Shown: positions 25,801-38,531, counted from the stretch's first letter. The stretch is DNA of 64,000 nt from Apostichopus japonicus (GCF_037975245.1 NC_092580.1:15327001-15391000); one strand, 5' to 3'. Translations and numbers: made by a program. The notes: generated from the letters alone by a model not told the origin.

Positions 25801-28340
25801 TATATGTTGAATTTAATCATCGGTGGAAGAGTTCATCGTATCAACATCATGTGCCTTATAATCATATAACAACACCGTACTACCATACGACACGCTTCTC
25901 AAATTGAGATATAAAGCAAAATTTTATGTAAACCTTTTTACAACTCAATCAGATCATTGTCCTCCCATTAGTCAACTACCGAGTCTTGTTCTATTGGAGT
26001 TTACGTACAATGATATTCAAGAGGATATAGCTTAACTGATGAAAGAGGAACACATGTTTAGCAACTTTGTGAAATGTCAATCCAATTTCTAAATGGCGTT
26101 CTTGAGAAGTTGATAATTGAAATTGTCAGTTGACAGTTTGCGTCAGAAGTAAACTTGAAGCAAACAGGTGTGATGTCATATAGTTGCAGACTGGATATAT
26201 AGTTCCAGTTTTATCAGAGTTGATGTGAAGTTAAGAATATATACCAATGACAGTATTGTATTCATACTGACGTATATCCCAAATTTGAAATAGAAGATTG
26301 TAACTTACTGCCGAAGAAAAACATAAAAACAAAGTCGCAGTGCGTCTATGACATCACACCTGTTTTTCTTCAAATTCACTTCTGCTGCTATAATGTGTCA
26401 ACTTCAACTGTTGTAATCTCGAAAACGGAACACAGGAATTGCATGCAAATACACCAGGAAGCTTCACATATAATTATAGGCCTATGTTCCTCTTTCATAT
26501 GTCAAATGCAAATTTTCCTCTGGAGTATCCTTGCGACTGCCAACACCATCTATGACTTGATCAGTTATGTCATTTGTATTATCAGCAAGATTTGAATCAT
26601 CACCCACTCCGCCCCCCCCCCCCCCCCCAAAAAAAAAAGTTGTAAAAGTTGATCTGCATCACTATGACATATTGAGATAAATCTCACGGTAGTGTTCTGC
26701 AGAAAGGCAGCGACCCTATCGAATTTTATTTATTTAATGCGCATTACCGTAGATATATTTTTTGTTTACCATTATTATCACTAAACTATGTTTTCACCGC
26801 TGTAAAACGTCATTCATTTCTTCTTCGTTCATAAATATCATATTGCGTCTCTGGTCATTTTAACGACTTGATACGAGTTTGTATCTCATGACGTCAATGA
26901 TGGTTCCCGATAAAAAAAAATCTGTCTCAAGCCGCGTAGGAGACGGGACTGAAAACGTAAATCTTGCACTGGGATTGTATAATTGTTAGTAACGTATAAC
27001 TCCACCTGTTTCTTTGGAAACCCCTGCTTGAATATTTTCGTTCATGAGTAAAACTAACAAAAAAAATCATCGCCAAGGTTTGAATTTCCTTTTTTTTTTT
27101 TGGTCTGTCCATTTTCCTATTATTTTAGAACTGACTATAACGTAGTACCGATTCGCCATTGCAAAAGCTGAATAAAGTAATGTTATATAAATTTATTTGC
27201 CAAACGAAACTTTCTGCAAGTATCATGCGAAAAATTGATTCGTTCTTTTCATTCCATAGCCCATATCAATATACATTTCCTTTTCTACACGTTCCAAATC
27301 CCACGGATTATATATGTTATAAAATGCCTTGTCGCCTTCTCTTAAGTTGTACATGACCAAGGCGATGAACATTGGATACCTTGGTTAAGACTGAGGATTT
27401 GCCTGCACAAGTCATCATAAGCTAACATTGGAACCCCCAAAGGTATACAGCATCTGACAGTGGTTCAAGGCTAACTTACAACACACAAATATCAGCTTTC
27501 TATCTTTTCAACGCCCACATAGAATTGCAATTAGAGATAATTCAATTTTGCGAACGTGGCAAAACATGGAATTATAGATTTCAGACTGATTGGGCAATAA
27601 TTTGTTGTTTGTGTAATTTATTATCAGTTTGTTAAAGCTTCTATTAGTTTCTGCAATCTGAATCTGATACGCAGTGTAGGTACACTGTGGACTATTTGCA
27701 GTCCCCTGGGGGGGGGGGGGGGGGCTTCGCATGGTGGCATTATCATCCTCAAGATGATGCAAGGCGATATGGATATGCTTGTAACAAGTACCTTGGATGA
27801 TTTACCTACCGTGTTAACATATGTGTATAACCTATCCTATCCTATTATGCACGTAAAGGTGAGCCGAGGCTGAAGCTGAGTTTTAATGCAAACCTGTTGA
27901 GGATAAATACCATATTATAGCCTATATAAGTACTCACACTCTTCCCTCAATGCCTGGGAATAATTTGGAAGGTCACAACCTCCAGGGTAATGCCTTTGAA
28001 AAATAATTTTGCTCGAAAAAAATTTGCTCGAAAAAAAAAATTAAAATTAATATTAATGATCTTTAATTGAGAATCGTAACCAGTCATTATCATACAACAG
28101 ATAATATATTACAATCAAATATTTGGACATTCGACTGCAAAAAGTTTTATAAATTGGGAAAGGTTTGCGTATCTGAAATCTCCATGTTGCATTATAAATA
28201 GAAGTCGCAGAAAAGAAATAGTCTTAAATTGTCGACCAAAACGTAAAACACAGCTCTAAAAGTTAAGGGGTATTCCGGGTGGCAGACAATATGACATTTA
28301 TATGAAAAAGAATATAGTTTTTACTGTTGGTTGGAAAATC
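25801..28340. other. No gene seen
   Basis: Contains poly-C (26612-26628) and poly-G (27708-27724) runs of 17 and TGACGTCA at 26889. TTAAGGGGTATTCCGGGTGG near 28264 looks like one end of an interspersed element. Confidence 0.5.
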
Positions 28341-28354
28341 CATTTCAATATTTT

Positions 28355-28412
28355 GTCTTAAACTCAAGATATGATTGATTGAATGTAACATACTTTGGCT
28401 GGCTAAACCCTC
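28355..28412 (+). repeat. Dispersed repeat, partner at 62405-62470
   Basis: TTAAACTCAAGATATGATTGAT and TTTGGCTGGCTAAACCCTCC are found in the same order on the minus strand near 62.4 kb. It is part of an unclassified interspersed element. Confidence 0.5.
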
Positions 28413-29945
28413 CTTTTTGCCCCGGGGTGACCCACGGTAGGTGGTCTATGATGCAATTACGGTAAAGTTTCTTCAAAATCTTTACTTTTTTTTATAAATC
28501 TTCTTACTGATCTATTCTTGAAACCTGATAACTTAAGAATATTTGCAGCAAAGTTGTCAAGGTTTCATGTTTTGGGATTCTATATGAAAACGCACGTTTC
28601 TTGTAGAAATACTGTTTTTTTTCTCTATGAATAAGTGACTTAAATATCATAAAGAAAAGCAAAAACATATTCAGATGAATTGCCATGATGAATTCGTCCA
28701 CACTACTGTTGCCAGATGCATTAATTCACAAAATATCACCAAAATGTGATGAAAAAAAATTCGTATCTTCGTTATACATTAATGCTATGATGATGTAGTA
28801 TTTTTTCAGCATTTTTATCAAGCAGTCAAGCGGAATATCTCTCTAAAGGTTTCAACATGTTTTTCTATCAAGACAGAATGACATTTCCATGTGGACAGTG
28901 TCATCACCATGGAAACCTATTGGATGTCTACTATACTCCAAATTGACATAGATATGCCATCATATTGATTTGATGTTATACTGCATTCACTGATGAACAA
29001 TTTCAAAACGCTAAACCTTAAGCAGTAAAGACTGTCACGAAACAGCAGAGAGAATACAAATATAACAATATAGAGGAAATGAAAAGTATGAAACTGAAAG
29101 AAAAATAAATTATTTAAATTTCTTTGCTGATGTTTGGCAGATATTTAAATCGACGAAAACTTTTTGTCTCCTTTTAGATGAAACTTCTTTGAAACATGAT
29201 GTACGGTTCGTAAAATGTAAATTCTCTCTTTGAGAATGAGGGATAGACACTGTACCTTCAGTTGCATTTAATTAATATTGAATAATCCAATTGCCTGTGT
29301 GACGCATATGAGAGTTTTTTCGTCAAACCATAATAACTGACAGGCTATATGAAATTGCTCCATATTTCTGTGAGTTACGACCAATATGAGTTTTAGGCAC
29401 ACAAAATATATATACCCAAAAGGAATATTTATTGCCATAAATTCAGTGTGACAGCAGCTAATCATGTATTCGTTCATATGATTAATATTTGTTACATGAC
29501 ATGCCGAAATAATATAGTGCATGGGCTCTACAAAAGAAAGAAAGAAAATATATAATCTTGCGATTTTGCTCTTCGACCTTATAAAAATATTGCCAAAATT
29601 CACAGAGAAAATATTTTTCCATCAGGTTTTGCAATTATCTCTTCGTATTCCCAACCTGAAATACAATCACAACACACTGATGATTCAAGGAGGCCAATGC
29701 TCTAAATGGTAAGAGGATGTCTTGCCTTTTTTATTGGGCACAGGGGCCTGATTGTGTGCATTCAGCATAAACAGTACATCAAGAGCAAACCGTAATGATG
29801 CGTGCATTGCATACTATCGTGTTTTGATATTCATAATGTCGGTAGTGATTTTACAACCGTATACTTTGTGCATGTGTGTATCAAGCCGAAGAGCACGTTT
29901 CTTTATATATAAAACACACACACACACATACATACGTACACACAC
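28413..29945. other. No gene seen
   Basis: A+T-rich sequence without a supported exon; the frames at 29268-29712 on both strands lack support. Confidence 0.55.
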
Positions 29946-29946
29946 A

Positions 29947-29998
<52 letters not shown>

Positions 29999-30224
29999 AT
30001 ATATATTTATAATAAATATATATTTATATATATATATATATCTATATATATATATAAATATATATATATATAGGCTATATATATAGGCTATATATATATA
30101 TATGTATATATATATAAATATATACAAACATATGTATATACAAACATATATATATATATATATACAAACATATATATATACAAACATATATATATATATA
30201 AATATATATACATATATATATACA

Positions 30225-30275
<51 letters not shown>
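29946..30275. repeat. Complex (AT)n satellite with ACAAACAT and TAGGC interruptions
   Basis: About 330 bases of TA repeats, interrupted by TATAGGCTATATA units and by repeated ATACAAACATATATA units. Preceded by (CA)n at about 29910-29945. Confidence 0.95.
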
Positions 30276-32403
30276 CGTTCGTCGCTGTAAGAACCTTTTA
30301 TTATAGTTATTATTAACTATTATCGCTGTGAGAACGTCTTATTAAGCCTACACAATTTTGGGTAATTTTAAGTTTACGTGAATGACGAGGCTTACATAGC
30401 CTTGGGCATTGATATCCTCACTTTATACTTATTCGGAGCAACAAATTAAAGTATCGCGGCCCAATTATGACGTCATCTATTGAGGGCTCTTGACTATTCG
30501 TGGGGCAGGTTTAAAATGATTTTATTGGTTGGAATGTTGTGGTATTTGAAAGTCTGTCATGTTTGTCGGAAACCGAAGAACAACAGATCACTCAGTACCT
30601 AATATATATTACTGTAGGGTACGACAGTGTTTAAGTTAATAGATAAAAATAAACTGTTTAAATCTGTCCCCGGGGGGAGGCAATTCACGGATTTTTGTGG
30701 CATAAATAGTAAAAGATGTGTACAGTTAACTTTAGATATCAACGTCTAAGAACCTATATGCACTCAGAAGACGTATATTAGTACAAGTTACACGTCTTAA
30801 CTTTAAGGCTGTTGGGTTTATAACCAAGATGGATTCCAGTAAATACAATTAATATTCGCATTAAATGATTCTAAACTAGTCGATCATTCAACAAAACTCT
30901 AGTTAGTTATGACCGTTAACGGACGTCGAGAAAATGTCTACATCAGTGAAAATCAATTTCCTTTCATTTAAGAACACGTCCTTGCATGATGACTTTGATA
31001 TCAAAAAAAAATTAACCAACGTTTATCAAGCTGTAACCTTTACCCGCCTCCCTTCGTCAGATAAATCAGTGACAATAAACATGTCTTAATATGTGTTTTA
31101 TTTAAGTTCAGAAAGTGCAACTTTCAAAGTATACAAAAAAAAAAAGTTTATCCATTTTCAAGTTCAACCTTGTGGTATAGACCCATTTCAGTGGCTTAAT
31201 TATCAAGAATTCTGCAGGATATTTTTAGGATTTCAATTAGAACCAGTGTCGATAAATGCCCCCTTTTTTCTTTTAATTATAACACCCGACACCAGTTTCC
31301 CCAGCATGTTTTGCAGTGTTGCAGCAGACGCTAAACTGTTTCTTAAAAACTTCGACCTTCAAGCTAGGATATAATTAGTTCACGGTTCGTTATCTATTAA
31401 AAGAGTCTATACGTATACTGTGTTTTCATTCAATTTAGTTGTTTTGTGTTTTTAGTTTAGGCGACCCATTATTAAATGTAGATACCATTGAATAATATAA
31501 AGTATTTAAAGAATGCGCTTACCTCGAATAAAATAGATTATTCAAATTGGTCCATTATTCAAGGATAAGCTTATACTTACTTTTAAGTAGGTGACATTAA
31601 AAAATCGAACTTACTTAATGTCTTTAATGGATGATCATAACTATTTATCATTTTTTATCCTATTTTTATAAACAATAAAAAAAAAACATTTTTGTAAAAA
31701 ATATTTAGAAATTTTATATTATTTATACTGGAATAGAGGAATTGTAATAAGAATGGACTACTTATAATGCTAAGTGGTGCTTTCACCGACACGCAAAGTA
31801 ATTGAACCGAAATGCACAATATTGAACAATATCGTGGTACACTGCGAAAGGTTAATGCAAGCAATAATGCAATCTTTATGGAAGATCCTAATTGGCAACG
31901 AAAGATACATACGGAAACATATACAGACAGTGATATACCTAAAAGTTTAAAATATTGGCTATACATAGATTTTGCCGTAGGCCATACAAGAAAGCTTCTT
32001 GAACTTAGAAACAAAATCTGAGGCCCTGTGAACATTCACTCATACTTGAGTTATGATGTATAGACCTACAGTCAAATAGTACGAATGTAAAATAAAATAA
32101 TAATATAAAAAAACTAATAAACTCATCGCGAAAAGTATTCAGTTTATGTACCCTCGTCAGACGTGAATGAAAACGCGTATTGGACAGCAAAATTGATTTG
32201 TACTTTATTGAGAAAGATATAATGAATAGCATTTTTTGTTCTCTTCACATTGGATCAATCCTTTATTATTTATCCCTTTATTAATATTTTCTAACAATGG
32301 AAAATGATTCCCAATAGTAACGGGTCAACTCGTAATGCAAAGACTACATGTTATTGGCATTCGTGCTCGCTTTTATGAATAATCTGTTCACGGTTTATAT
32401 TAC
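30276..32403. other. No gene seen
   Basis: TGACGTCA at 30468-30475. The frames at 31093-31374 (plus) and 31655-32035 (minus) have no recognised domain and no splice or start support. Confidence 0.5.
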
Positions 32404-32516
32404 TCTCTTGTTATTACTTTTATTATTATTATTACTTTTATTATTATTATTACTTTTATTATTATTATTACTTTTATTATTATTACTTTTATTATTATTA
32501 CTTTTATTATTATTAC

Positions 32517-32551
<35 letters not shown>

Positions 32552-32690
32552 TATTATTAATAATAATAATATTATTATTATTACTACTGTTACTACTACT
32601 ACTACTACTACTACTACTATTACTACTACTACTACTACTACTACTATTATTACTGTTGTTGTTATTATTATCATCATCATCATCATTAAC
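32404..32690 (+). repeat. (TTA)n / (TAC)n trinucleotide tract
   Basis: TTATTATTACTTTTATTATTA units pass into pure (TTA)n, then a TAATAATAATATTATTATTA palindrome, then (TAC)n and (ATC)n. The poly-Leu frame across it is an artefact. Confidence 0.95.
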
Positions 32691-32823
32691 TATGGTAGGA
32701 GATTCTCCTTTATGTCTTTTGTTTCATTGTTTTAATCTTTTTTATCTTCGTCCCCCTTTTTAACAGATAATGAAACATCTCCTATACAGGGATGGAGCTC
32801 GTTTACTTTTTTATATTGAATGA

Positions 32824-32994
32824 ATATCTGCATTGAAATATTCATCCAACATTCTCGGTTTGATGACTCATCAAAGCGGTATAGTTATGCAATATAGTGC
32901 CAGATGCGGTTCCATTTGGCAGATAAATATCTATAATGAATAATTCATCCAGCCGTTTACTCGGTTGACGAGTTGACGAATGACACATAACTGT
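32824..32994 (+). repeat. Diverged tandem duplication, 102-bp offset
   Basis: AATATCTGCATTGAAATATTCATCCA...CTCGGTTTGATGACTCATCA at 32824 is followed at 32926 by AATATCTATAATGAATAATTCATCCA-like sequence with CTCGGTTGACGAGTTGACGA. The first copy includes the AP-1-type word TGACTCA. It lies directly upstream of the TATA box at 32996, so it may be a duplicated promoter module. Confidence 0.5.
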
Positions 32995-32995
32995 C

Positions 32996-33005
32996 TATAT
33001 ATAAG
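32996..33005 (+). promoter_or_regulatory. TATA-box candidate
   Basis: TATATATAAG stands about 70 bases before an ATG in an AAAAATGAG context. The spacing would put a start near 33027. Only sequence similarity supports it. Confidence 0.3.
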
Positions 33006-33067
33006 ATCAGTTACAATAAGTTTCATGCAGGTTTTCAACACGAGGAGAAGAAAATAGCCACAGAAAA

Positions 33068-33136
33068 ATGAGTCTTCCTGTGACACTTAAGGATGTATTA
33101 GATATCGGCTGTACAGTATCCCCAAGAGAAACCTAG
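33068..33136 (+). CDS. Short ORF downstream of TATA candidate
   Basis: A 22-codon frame beginning MSLPVTLKDVLDIGCTVS and ending in TAG lies where a first coding exon would be expected after the TATA box at 32996. No canonical donor was found inside it (only GTATCC). It may be a short peptide, the first coding exon of a plus-strand gene, or chance. Confidence 0.2.
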   Translation: MSLPVTLKDVLDIGCTVSPRET

Positions 33137-34752
33137 GATTGCTTCAGATTCAAAGATGTTTCGATAAATTAACATAGTTACGTATGGTAGTTTCCTTTAT
33201 CTTTTTCTCGCTTGAAATCGAAAGCACTTTATCAATATATTCGTTGCAACAGTTTTGACAAGACCTTCCGGAGTTACTTTCACAGTCATATATAATTGCT
33301 ATAACCTGCTGCAGGTTAACAAACCTTGAGCACAACTTTACAGCTATTAATTAACGATGTACAGCTAATTGATAAACACATACTAGGGTAGTAGCTACGA
33401 GAGGGGCATGGGGGACCCCCCCCCTCCCTGTCCAACCAAAAAAAAAGACAACCTTTCTGCCGAATGGCTTACATTTAATAACACGTGCTAAATCAGCAAA
33501 GTTTGTAAATGTATAGATACAATGATGGAAATTATTGCACCATTTTGGATCTTAGTCCGATTATACCAAAGCAAAAATCTTAATTCTCAATTCCCTTAGA
33601 CTACCCCCGTAACGCCCGCCCCCTTCCCTACGATTTCCACCTCTGGCTATAGTGGGATGCACAATACAATGATTTAATCCTTCTTCATAAGTGTTTTTAT
33701 TTTGTCAGTCCATAACATTGTATTGATATCGATATGGTATATTTGCTCAATAATTGGTCTATATTTGACAGTTGTGTTAAAGAACTGTTCAAATGAGGTG
33801 CACTACCGGTACTGAACGTAGAATGGTGAAAGTCCCCGATACTATTTACATGTTAATCCTAACTGTATTTCAAAGAATGAATGTACGTTAAGATATAAAG
33901 AGGAAAAAGAACGCCGTGAGGACTTTCACATTCTAATAACGAAATCTTTCATGGAAGGATGGGAATTCCACTTGATATAACCGTTAACATTCTCACACTG
34001 AAGTGTTACTCCCTTTTCGACATTCCCATCGTCCTCGAGAAAGTATTGCATATTAGGAATTCCACAAACTTGTCGCGATAACTACCATGATGTTCGCAAA
34101 TGTGTAGTCTCGTCTCGTTTGAAACAATTACTATTTACAACTCTTAGTCTATATACTATTTGTTTTTTAGCTTATAGGCCTATTCGTTGAAAATTTAGGA
34201 AAAGTGCAGTAATTATTTTTTGGCAATTCAGTTATTTTCCGTAACATTATCTGTAGAGTAGGCTATAGTCATCGCACAAGAACGCGTTCTTCATATATAA
34301 CTTATTTGATAAACTTGCCTGCTTTCACTGCCAACCTGAGTTAAGGGCATCGCCGTACATTTGCAAAGGTTACATAATCTAATATCGAAATCGACATTCA
34401 TTCTTTACTCGCCGTCAAGCAAAAAAAAAAGTAGGATTTTATTGGCAGATGAGAAGTTGTCAAAAACATCTTCATCTATAAACGTTTTCAGGAAAATGTT
34501 AGCTACTGTCAAACGTATTTGTCAGTCTCGACAACGAATCCAGTGTGTGTGATAACATCTTGGGGCCCGCATGTTTTATTTTTTTACTTTTAAATACAGT
34601 TAGAGAGTAACGATTGAATTTTGATGATTACGTGAATATTAGAGATGAAGAATTCGTATACCCCATAACTCCAAAGGCATAAATAATTCCATAGACGAAG
34701 TAACCGTCCAGCTATACTATTGTGAAAGATCATACAGAGAAATTTTACTTAC
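33137..34752. other. No gene seen
   Basis: No supported exon. The Cys-containing minus-strand frame at 33150-33335 was tested as the next exon of the signal-peptide gene; in the required phase it hits a stop soon after the acceptor. A poly-C tract lies at about 33416-33425. Confidence 0.5.
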
Positions 34753-35149
34753 CCTTAAGGGAGGACACACATGAGAGATTATCGGTACGCAAGGCTTTCT
34801 TCTGAGGACATTTACACCTGCACTGTGGTGATTCCATTACATCACAACGAAGCCTCACTGCACGTGTTGCGCTGCATAGATCATTACATCCTCGTTTACA
34901 ATGTACAGTAAATTCATCACCTCTCGCTGTCCGTGTCACATTCATTGAGAAACGAAGAGAGTCGACGTCAGTCCGGGTAGGAGGAAAACAGTTTTCTCCG
35001 AGACCAGCGGGTAAATCAGCCTCCTGTTGGCTTGCCACTGATGACGTCACTAGGTCGGCCCAGGTTAGAGGCACCACGTGTGCAAGTGCATTCAGTAGCA
35101 TAGCTGCAAGCACCGCCGACAACTGGTCCCAGTGAAATAGCATTTCCCT
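34753..35149 (-). CDS. First coding exon, secreted Cys-rich protein
   Basis: The minus-strand ATG at 35143-35141 opens 130 codons that run to a consensus donor AAGG|GTAAGT at 34753. Just before the ATG, CTAACTAG at 35150-35157 is a fair acceptor, so an untranslated exon may lie upstream. Residues 1 to about 29 look like a signal peptide (charge-poor, AVLAAMLLNALAHVVPL core). The rest is a cysteine-rich domain with HCKRGCNDLC, a CRCKC cluster and an N-glycosylation site NVT near residue 68. The exon leaves in phase 1, matching the acceptor phase of 1264-1526. A TGACGTCA at 35042 is inside the coding sequence. The family was not recognised. Confidence 0.6.
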
Positions 35150-36236
35150 CTAGTTAGAGGCATATCACTTGACAATTTATCTTGTTGGCTTCCACTTTAC
35201 AAATAGTTCAAAGGCACACACGTGAGCTGAGAATAGAAAAAATAACACTGTAAGACGTATTATCTTGAAGAGCTGAAATATTCCAAACTGTTAACTGCTT
35301 CACTCTGCTCAAACATAGCACCAAATTTGAAGGAAAAAAGTCATATCTTTGCCATACAAAATGATATGAGGGTGTGGTTTGCTCCTTAAGATGCAGAAAA
35401 TGTCCAACATTTTTGTCAGTTAAAAAATCACCTTCAGCCAGCCACCGAAATATCCCTTCAAATTAATAACTGTGAAAGATGCCAACAAACCTTAGCATGT
35501 ACAAAAGTCGCGAAATGATGACTCAAAATGATGACCATTGTAATCTGTTTTCTTCTTGTTCGGTGACTCGACCTTATACCTCGTATATCAAAAACGAGTG
35601 CAAAATTGTTCAGGGTGGAGGAATCGCAAAAAGGGAGGGTGAGAGCATTGAAACACATGCTCAATATCACGGACACTGCATTGGCTATCGCATATATACG
35701 GAATGCATGTTGAAAGTCAAGAGCGTTTGTGATCAATGAATAACCATAGCAATAACTTTAATGAAGTTGCAGTTTATCACACCTGCATCCAAGATAATGC
35801 ATTAGGATAGGCACCGGTCAATAAGTTATTAATAGCAGCCCTACACCTGTAGTAACATGCTGTCAGTAAACAACGTATTTCGAGATCAAAATGGGGCCAT
35901 CGGGTGTTGCGATATTACAGTGTTCATATGTGTAGCGAGCTGTACATAACTTCTGTAGTCTGTCTTCCTGAGCAGTGACGTAACTTCAACAGTTGGCACC
36001 TGGGGCGGATCCTTCCTGTGTGACCCCGTGCAGGGGATGCTGTGCTGGGGAGCGGTTTTAGTGTTGGGGTGTCCCTGAGAATTTTTTGTTTATGTAATGT
36101 GGCTTAAATGCAAGATGATGGCATGGGGGCCCCCTCTGACTGGTTGCCGGGCGGACCGCCCCCCCCCCACGTCGGATAGCTAGGATAAGATTCTCCTAAA
36201 TCTATGTTCTGTTGGTTATCCTACACCCTGTAATGA

Positions 36237-36270
<34 letters not shown>
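35150..36270. other. Upstream region of the signal-peptide exon; no other exon seen
   Basis: Overlapping frames at 35458-35739 on both strands lack support. The segment near 35970-36175 (CAGTGACGTAACTT ... GGGGGCCCCC ... CCGCCCCCCCCCC) has transposon-like composition but no matching termini. Confidence 0.45.
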
Positions 36271-36280
<10 letters not shown>

Positions 36281-36568
36281 GCGCGTAGCCAAGGGGGGGG
36301 GGGCGAAGGGGGCAGCCGCCCCCCCTTGAGCATAATTTTTAATTTTGTTTTTAATGTTTTTATGATATCGCTAGTATTTTCAAAAGAGAAAATGCTAAGA
36401 TGCAACTTACAAGGCCTGGGAAGTGCCATTTCCAGCGATCTGGGAGGCATTTTCAGCCAAAATTTTCTTCTACGCTTCGCGACAACTCATGGTGGCGCTA
36501 CGCTTAGATAGTTTGCAATGCCAAATCTATAGTTTCGCCCCTCCCTTGGCAAATTCCTGGCTACGCGC

Positions 36569-36631
<63 letters not shown>
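36239..36631. repeat. (AT)n microsatellite split by an insertion
   Basis: (TA)n runs occupy 36240-36277 and 36572-36631 on either side of the DNA element at 36278-36571, consistent with insertion into a microsatellite. Confidence 0.85.
36278..36571. mobile_element. Non-autonomous DNA transposon (hAT-like termini)
   Basis: The left terminus CAGGCGCGTAGCCAAGG is matched by the reverse complement of the right terminus, CAGGCGCGTAGCCAGGAA. Length is 294 bases, with a poly-G run near the left end. Target duplication cannot be read because both flanks are (TA)n. The termini resemble those of the elements at 45.9 and 46.2 kb in style (CAG..GCG) but are a different sequence. Confidence 0.75.
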
Positions 36632-36636
<5 letters not shown>

Positions 36637-36711
36637 CCCTACTTGTGTCAAAGATGAAATGACGGCGAGTCGATGAACAGTCAATCCTGTGCAGTAATGT
36701 ATGTATGTGGC

Positions 36712-37023
36712 TCAAGCATTAATATCACAATTTGAAAACAAAAGTTTTGGAAAAACAGAAAGCATAATTAATTCTACCTCTCGTATTTTCTTCTCCTTTT
36801 TACATACTTTCACCGTTAGATAACTAGAACGGCTTACGATAGACAATTTAAATATATTACAAATGCCTCCTATTTTTTTGTTACCAAAGTGCGTCAATAT
36901 ATCATCGATTCCACATTTTGGATCGACCAGACAGTTTGAAGCAAAACTAAGGAAAGAAACATCATGAACACAGAACAATACTAAACCAAACGCCAACAGT
37001 CTTTGTGTACAACAGTTGTCCAA
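36712..37023 (-). CDS. Possible signal-peptide exon, unknown
   Basis: The minus-strand frame starts MDNCCTQRLLAFGLVLFCVH and has a hydrophobic stretch followed by a small Cys-containing segment (NCLVDPKCGIDDIL). Donor-like GTAAGC and GTATGT follow in or near the frame. The acceptor side is weak and no family is evident. It may be chance. Confidence 0.18.
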   Translation of the reverse strand: MDNCCTQRLLAFGLVLFCVHDVSFLSFASNCLVDPKCGIDDILTHFGNKKIGGICNIFKLSIVSRSSYLTVKVCKKEKKIREVELIMLSVFPKLLFSNCDINA

Positions 37024-37788
37024 TTTCGAGTCCGAAAAGGATTAAGAGAAACTTGACTACTATATAACTGAAAACGAAAATGTCTCACGAGTAAGCAACC
37101 AAGTTCAGACAACTAAAAGGTTGTTGAATCGCTCTCACCACATACTGTAATCATCAAACTTTAAGATAGAACATCCATTTTGAACCAAAATAGCCCCCAT
37201 TTAAATCGAATAAAAATAGTAATTGAAAACCGACATTAGCTATTAACTCCCTTTCTACTCCTCTGTCCAAGTAGGACTGCATGTATACTTCTATAACGTG
37301 ATAAAACCTAGGCCTATATAATCTTCATACCGACGAGTAAAACTTACCTTTAGCCAGCCCAATCCTCGGAGAAAAGCTAAGCAAGTTCTAACGCCGTAAA
37401 CACACCTGAAGGCCCTGTCGTCTAAACTTATTAAATTTCTTAACAAGTTTCCCTTCTATTTCTGAATACAGTTCATTCTATATCACACAGCGAAAATATT
37501 ATTCGTGTGTACATACAACCCTATGGACTACCATATCACGTTGTAGCAAGCAATAAAGATACATTACCTGATAAGAAAGCTGCGTCCGAAGAATTATTGC
37601 AATTAAGCAAACATTTTCCTCCCGAATTCAATGAAAGTCCCCTTGAAATTTTCCCCCAATTTGTTAAATCGCAAACTCTCTCGTCGTCGACAAGTAAAAT
37701 AACTATTGCTTCTGTTTGTGTCGTATGGCCGTACAATTATCTCTAAATAATCCAAGGTTGAAGAGAAAAGTGCGAAATCGATATTTAC
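37024..37788. other. No gene seen
   Basis: Overlapping plus and minus frames at 37507-37809 lack support. TAGGCCTA occurs at 37309-37316. Confidence 0.5.
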
Positions 37789-38036
37789 CAAGTAACTGCA
37801 GGAAGACATGAAGTTAACTTAAGCCGCCTTGATTTCAGGGGCAAGATTTTATTTTCCATGATTCTACAAAAACAAAAAACAGTATCCGCAATAATCCAAT
37901 GAAAGAAAGCCCTAAATTTACTATAGAGGATATTAATATCTGTCATATACCTATACGGAGAAAATAGAGAACTTGAAGGATAAAAAACCGCTGCAACAGT
38001 GCATGAATGAGGCCTTCGTACCGTTAAACTGCGACT
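37789..38036 (-). other. Possible first (untranslated) exon of the signal-peptide gene
   Basis: This follows the TATA candidate at the expected distance on the minus strand and ends at a CTTG|GTAAAT donor at 37789. The next acceptor would be at 35150. It contains a short frame whose first ATG (38039) would fall before the predicted start of transcription. The model is entirely inferred. Confidence 0.2.
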
Positions 38037-38058
38037 CACAATGTGTAGCGTCTCTTCT

Positions 38059-38066
38059 CTTATATA
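38059..38066 (-). promoter_or_regulatory. TATA-box candidate, minus strand
   Basis: TATATAAG on the minus strand, followed by AGAAGAGACGCTACACATTG, would place a start near 38030-38036. It is upstream of the signal-peptide exon in the right orientation. Confidence 0.3.
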
Positions 38067-38529
38067 CGTAGTTCAAACAAGGATCTGATAGTTTTCCCTC
38101 GCGAGTATAGCATCACGTGACTTTGATGCCAGGAAATGAAGCGAAATACGTTGAAAGAGAGAGAAAGAAAGAGTTGCTTGTTCAACACTCACTGAGAATC
38201 CCAAGTCTATTGACATTAGTGTGACCAGGAAGACTATGACCGTGCTTAATAGATATTCTGTTCATCTTCGTACGATGGATTATTAAAACTGATTTTAGTA
38301 TTTGTTCGGGGAGAGGGAGTACACATAAAGAACTAGATTAGAGATTGCAAATATATATTTCCTATTTTTTTTTGGCTCTATTATTTTTTTTTTTGCCAAT
38401 TCGCTTTGAAGTATTAGATGAGGGGATTTTATTGATGGATTATGTTGCAGTCTTTATTGCCTCGAAGCTTTTAATTGCATAGCACGCTTTCAATCTTAAT
38501 GAAATAATCTTGTATGTGCCTTAATGAGA

Positions 38530-38531
<2 letters not shown>

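Noticed and set aside
32348-32560. Poly-Leu protein
   Set aside because: It is a translation of (TTA)n.
33150-33335. Cys-containing frame as second exon of the signal-peptide gene
   Set aside because: In the phase required by the donor at 34753 it reaches a stop codon within a few residues.
35970-36175. Transposon starting CAGTGACGTAAC
   Set aside because: No matching inverted end or target duplication was found.
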